The notes below the pieces were generated by a model, which saw nothing but the letters and a program-made list of their open reading frames with translations, did not search any database and was not told the origin of the DNA. The position numbers and the translations under genes are program-made. Positions 6,020-8,352 of a stretch of DNA of 8,352 nucleotides are shown one piece after another. The stretch covers positions 1 through 8,352 of the forward strand of contig JAKONS010000263.1 of assembly GCA_022701845.1 (NCBI GenBank). The letters are read 5' to 3'. The stretch is from Burkholderiaceae bacterium (GTDB taxonomy: Bacteria > Pseudomonadota > Gammaproteobacteria > Burkholderiales > Burkholderiaceae). Numbering within the stretch: position 1 is the first letter of the stretch; each line of letters begins with the position of its first letter.

Positions 6020-7375
6020 CTAGAGGATGAAGCGCGACAGGTCTTCGTCGCGACTGAGCTCGTCCAGCCGCTGGTTCACATACGCCGCGTCGATCGTCAG
6101 CGTGGTGCCGGCCCGGTCGGCCGCATCGAAGCTGGCTTCGTCGAGCAACCGCTCCATCACCGTGGCCAGGCGCCGGGCGCCGATGTCCTCGGTACGCTCG
6201 TTGACCTCGTAGGCGATGTGCGCCAGGCGGGTAATGCCCTCCGGCGTGAACTCCACCTGCAGCCCCTCGGTGGCCAGCAGCGCCTGGTATTGCCGGGTGA
6301 GCGAGGCATGGGTCTGCACCAGGATCGCCTCGAAATCCTGCACCGACAGCGACTGCAGCTCGACACGGATCGGAAACCGGCCCTGGAGCTCGGGAATCAG
6401 GTCGCTCGGCTTGGCCAGGTGGAAGGCGCCCGAGGCGACGAACAGGATGTGGTCGGTCTTCACGATGCCGTACTTGGTGGTGACCGCCGTGCCTTCGACC
6501 AGCGGCAGCAGGTCGCGCTGCACGCCCTGGCGCGAGATCTCTGCGGTGCTGCCGCCGCCGTCGCCGCCGCGCGAGGCCACCTTGTCGATCTCGTCGATGA
6601 AGACGATGCCGTTCTGCTCGGCGTTGGCCACCGCGCGGGCGCGGGTTTCCTCCTCGTTGACCAGCTTGCCGGCCTCCTCGTCGGTGAGCAGGCGAAGCGC
6701 TTCGGCGATGGGCAGCTTGCGGGTTTTCCGGCGCCCGCCCATCTGGCCGAACATGCCGCGCAGCTGTTCGGCCATGCCTTCCATGCCGGGCGGGCCGACC
6801 ACGTCGACCGGCGGCGGCGCCTCGGCCAGGTCGAGCTCGATCTCCTTGGTGTCGAGCTGGCCCTCGCGCAGCTTCTTGCGGAACGACTGGCGCGCGGTGC
6901 TCTCGGGCGCCGCGATGGCGACGGCGCCGTCTTCCGCGGCCGCGCCGGTGGGGCGTGCCGGCGGCAGCAGGATGTCGAGGATGCGGTCTTCGGCGGCATC
7001 CACCGCCCGCGCCCGGTGCTGCGCCATCTCGGCCTCGCGGGTCTGCTTGACCGCCACTTCCACCAGGTCGCGGATGATGGTGTCGACATCCTTGCCCACA
7101 TAGCCCACCTCGGTGAACTTGGTCGCCTCGACCTTGATGAACGGCGCGCCGGCCAGCCGCGCCAGGCGACGCGCGATCTCGGTCTTGCCGACACCGGTCG
7201 GGCCGATCATGAGGATGTTCTTGGGCGTGATCTCATGGCGCAGCTTGTCGTCGACCTGCTGGCGCCGCCAGCGGTTGCGCATCGCGATCGCCACCGCGCG
7301 CTTGGCCTGGTGCTGGCCGACGATGTGCCGGTCGAGTTCGGAGACGATCTCCTGGGGGGTCATCGAGAAGGACAT
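6020..7375 (-). CDS. hslU: HslU, ATPase subunit of the HslVU protease
   Basis: HslU (ClpY) is the hexameric AAA+ unfoldase that feeds substrates to the HslV peptidase in the cytoplasm. The 451-residue protein (E. coli: 443) has the N-terminal [17 protein letters not shown] (5-21), Walker A GPTGVGKT at 58-65, the pore-loop GYVG at 91-94, an intermediate domain at about 110-240, Walker B IVFIDEID at 257-264, FVASGAFH at 312-319 (sensor 1 region), GRFPIR at 332-337 with the arginine finger, sensor 2 GARRL at 399-403, and the C-terminal DLSRFIL that docks into HslV. The ATG at 7375 is chosen; a second ATG at 7363 is possible, and both have weak ribosome sites. It lies 154 nt after hslV, unusually far, because a palindromic element fills the gap. 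A strong terminator follows. Confidence 0.98.
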   Translation of the reverse strand: MSFSMTPQEIVSELDRHIVGQHQAKRAVAIAMRNRWRRQQVDDKLRHEITPKNILMIGPTGVGKTEIARRLARLAGAPFIKVEATKFTEVGYVGKDVDTIIRDLVEVAVKQTREAEMAQHRARAVDAAEDRILDILLPPARPTGAAAEDGAVAIAAPESTARQSFRKKLREGQLDTKEIELDLAEAPPPVDVVGPPGMEGMAEQLRGMFGQMGGRRKTRKLPIAEALRLLTDEEAGKLVNEEETRARAVANAEQNGIVFIDEIDKVASRGGDGGGSTAEISRQGVQRDLLPLVEGTAVTTKYGIVKTDHILFVASGAFHLAKPSDLIPELQGRFPIRVELQSLSVQDFEAILVQTHASLTRQYQALLATEGLQVEFTPEGITRLAHIAYEVNERTEDIGARRLATVMERLLDEASFDAADRAGTTLTIDAAYVNQRLDELSRDEDLSRFIL

Positions 7376-7444
7376 GAATAGGATCCGTTAGGGGTCAGTG
7401 CCTCGAAGGTGCCGAACGACGCGAAGCGAGGCCGGCTGCCCGGG

Positions 7445-7480
7445 GACGCCGCGGACCGGCTTCGCCGGTTCGCCAGCGTC
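7445..7480. repeat. Long inverted repeat within the hslV-hslU element
   Basis: Outer arms GACGC (7445-7449) and GCGTC (7476-7480) enclose inner arms ACCGGC (7455-7460) and GCCGGT (7464-7469) around a TTC centre. Further pairing between lies at 7451-7454 with 7470-7473. One mismatch and one bulge interrupt the stem. There is no following T run, so it is not an intrinsic terminator. Confidence 0.8.
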
Positions 7481-7481
7481 G

Positions 7482-7496
7482 CCCCCTGCAAGGGGG
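7482..7496. repeat. Second hairpin within the hslV-hslU element
   Basis: CCCCCT and AGGGGG flank a GCA centre, giving six perfect pairs. No T run follows on either strand, so termination is not expected, though the hairpin may slow degradation or modulate the hslV to hslU ratio in the mRNA. Confidence 0.75.
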
Positions 7497-7529
7497 TGGG
7501 CGGCTACACGCAGTGAGCGAGCCTGGGGG

Positions 7530-8096
7530 TCAATCCAGCACTTCTATCGTGTGGGACATGTTGGTGTAGATGCACAGGCTGCCCGCGATCTCCAGCGACT
7601 TCTTCACCACCACGTCGGCCGGCAGCTCGGTGTTGTCGATCAGCGCCTTGGCGGCCGAATGCGCATAGGCGCCGCCCGAGCCGATCGAGACGATGCCCTG
7701 TTCCGGTTCCAGCACGTCGCCGTTGCCGGTGATGATCAGCGAGGTGGTGCGGTCGGCCACCGCCAGCATCGCCTCCAGGCGGCGCAGCACCCGGTCGGTG
7801 CGCCATTCCTTGGTGAGCTCGATGGCGGCGCGGGCCAACTGGCCCTGGTGCTTTTCCAGCTTGGCCTCGAAGCGTTCGAACAGGGTGAAGGCGTCGGCGG
7901 TGGCGCCGGCGAAACCGGCCAGCACCTTGTCGTGGTGCAGCTTGCGCACCTTGCGGGCGGTGCCCTTGATGACGATGTTGCCCAGCGTCACCTGGCCGTC
8001 GCCGCCGATGGCCACCTGCCATCCGGTCGGTGTCTGCCGCCGCACGCTGAGGATGGTCGTGCCGTGGAAAACGGCGTTTTCGCTCGAATGGTTCAT
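7530..8096 (-). CDS. hslV: HslV, threonine peptidase subunit of the HslVU protease
   Basis: HslV (ClpQ) forms the double-hexamer peptidase chamber related to proteasome beta subunits; its N-terminal threonine is the nucleophile. With the ATG at 8096 the product has 188 residues. TTILSVRR starts at residue 13, preceded by [12 protein letters not shown], so a 12-residue propeptide must be removed after Gly12. [10 protein letters not shown] (31-40, catalytic-region Asp), GFAG (61-64), [14 protein letters not shown] (98-111), [10 protein letters not shown] (122-131), GSGG (139-142, catalytic-region Ser) and CIYTN (175-179) are all typical. A TTG at 8132 would add 12 residues unlike the family and coincides with a promoter -35, so it is rejected. 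No good ribosome site precedes the ATG. hslU follows after an inserted element. Confidence 0.96.
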   Translation of the reverse strand: MNHSSENAVFHGTTILSVRRQTPTGWQVAIGGDGQVTLGNIVIKGTARKVRKLHHDKVLAGFAGATADAFTLFERFEAKLEKHQGQLARAAIELTKEWRTDRVLRRLEAMLAVADRTTSLIITGNGDVLEPEQGIVSIGSGGAYAHSAAKALIDNTELPADVVVKKSLEIAGSLCIYTNMSHTIEVLD

Positions 8097-8106
8097 AGCG
8101 CCCGCA

Positions 8107-8132
8107 ATTAGGGGCACGCCGCCGGTTTTCAA
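8107..8132 (-). promoter_or_regulatory. Candidate sigma-32 (heat-shock) promoter of hslVU
   Basis: TTGAAA (8132-8127) and CCCCTAAT (8114-8107) are separated by 12 nt. The sigma-32 consensus is CTTGAAA and CCCCATnT, and the E. coli groE promoter has the same 12-nt spacing. The CCCC block is exact; the bases after it match only partly, and the base before TTGAAA is A, not C. hslVU is a sigma-32 operon in E. coli. The predicted start would fall only a few bases before the hslV ATG. Confidence 0.5.
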
Positions 8133-8160
8133 TGGGCAGCCGCCGCAGGTCGGCGCCCTG

Positions 8161-8352
8161 TCAGTCGGGCCGCAGGTACACCCGGGCGTATTCGGCGATG
8201 CCGGTCACATTGAAGAAGGTGCCGGCCAGCCGGTGCAGATTGCGGAATTCGACCGCGAAGCCCTCGCCGTGGCGGCTGGCGGCCCAGCCCAGCACCGAGC
8301 CGGCGGCCACGAAATCCAGCCGCACCAGGCGGGTGCAGTCGATCACCAGCAG
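8161..8352 (-). CDS. Probable STAS-domain protein, C-terminal part (start beyond window)
   Basis: Only the last 63 codons are visible; the frame is open to the window edge, beginning [14 protein letters not shown]. The pattern of a buried strand (LLVID), a helix after an Asp-x-x-Ala-Ala-Gly turn ([12 protein letters not shown]), then [19 protein letters not shown] and a short terminal strand resembles the C-terminal half of STAS domains (SpoIIAA/MlaB-like). The usual DSSG serine that kinases modify in anti-anti-sigma factors is absent (FVAAG). From memory, related STAS proteins sit upstream of hslV in other Burkholderiales. Its partner and process cannot be told from this fragment. It ends 64 nt before hslV and may be independently transcribed from it. 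Confidence 0.55.
   Translation of the reverse strand: MLVIDCTRLVRLDFVAAGSVLGWAASRHGEGFAVEFRNLHRLAGTFFNVTGIAEYARVYLRPD

Larger units (their letters stand above)
7391..7532. mobile_element. MITE-like palindromic intergenic element between hslV and hslU, with 7-bp flanking repeats
   Basis: About 128 bp (7398-7525) is bounded by identical TGACCCC copies (minus strand 7532-7526 and 7397-7391), the first of which includes the hslV stop codon. Inside are a long hairpin at 7445-7480 (GACGC/GCGTC outer arms, ACCGGC-TTC-GCCGGT centre) and a second hairpin at 7482-7496 (CCCCCT-GCA-AGGGGG). Removing the element plus one TGACCCC copy leaves a 19-nt hslV-hslU gap, normal for this operon. It encodes no protein. 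From memory, GC-rich palindromic intergenic repeats of similar flavour are abundant in Comamonadaceae genomes, but I cannot verify copy number here. The 7-bp repeat could also be chance, and terminal inverted repeats are weak (GGCTCG against GCCTCG). Confidence 0.5.

Noticed and set aside
5840..7381. A 513-codon open frame on the plus strand
   Set aside because: It is antisense to hslU and runs through the hslU terminator; composition is that of a GC-rich shadow.
7445..7496. Hairpins between hslV and hslU as an intrinsic terminator
   Set aside because: No T run follows either stem on the minus strand, and the two genes are expected to be co-transcribed.
8097..8132. TTG start for hslV adding 12 residues
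   Set aside because: The added residues do not match the family, there is no ribosome site, and the TTG is part of the likely -35 element.
1..8352. A novel defence, mobile or metabolic system
   Set aside because: All genes but the small STAS-like fragment are conserved housekeeping genes in known order, with no recombinase, tRNA, phage gene or unexplained large ORF.

Overview
The window is GC-rich (about 70% in coding parts). Every gene I can support lies on the minus strand. Gene content, order and protein sequences point to a betaproteobacterium of the order Burkholderiales, most likely family Comamonadaceae (an Acidovorax/Variovorax-like relative). This placement rests on recognising family-typical protein sequences, not on a search.

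Layout in transcription order, from high to low coordinates: the 3' end of a STAS-like gene (8352-8161); hslV (8096-7530) and hslU (7375-6020), the peptidase and ATPase of the HslVU protease; a strong intrinsic terminator (5999-5968); an AT-richer intergenic region carrying the dcw promoter and MraZ operator (down to 5629); then the start of the division and cell-wall (dcw) cluster: mraZ (5628-5200), rsmH/mraW (5187-4270), ftsL (4238-3954), ftsI (3957-2203), murE (2203-665) and murF (668-1, cut by the window edge).

The dcw genes are tightly packed. ftsL/ftsI and murE/murF overlap in ATGA, ftsI/murE share one base in TGATG, and a 12-codon mini-ORF bridges rsmH and ftsL with a stop/start overlap at each end. 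MraZ represses the cluster by binding the 10-bp repeats upstream of itself. RsmH methylates 16S rRNA. FtsL and FtsI act in the septal divisome. MurE and MurF carry out consecutive ligations that build UDP-MurNAc-pentapeptide, the precursor whose lipid-linked form supplies the wall cross-linked by FtsI. HslVU is a heat-shock protease unit with a plausible sigma-32 promoter.

No new multi-gene system is evident: this is conserved housekeeping DNA. The less ordinary signals are a MITE-like palindromic insertion between hslV and hslU with a possible 7-bp target duplication, a codon-usage mosaic inside rsmH, an exact one-heptad DNA duplication in ftsL, the rsmH-ftsL mini-ORF, four MraZ boxes at exactly 10-bp pitch, and a sigma-32-like promoter that would leave hslV almost without a leader.
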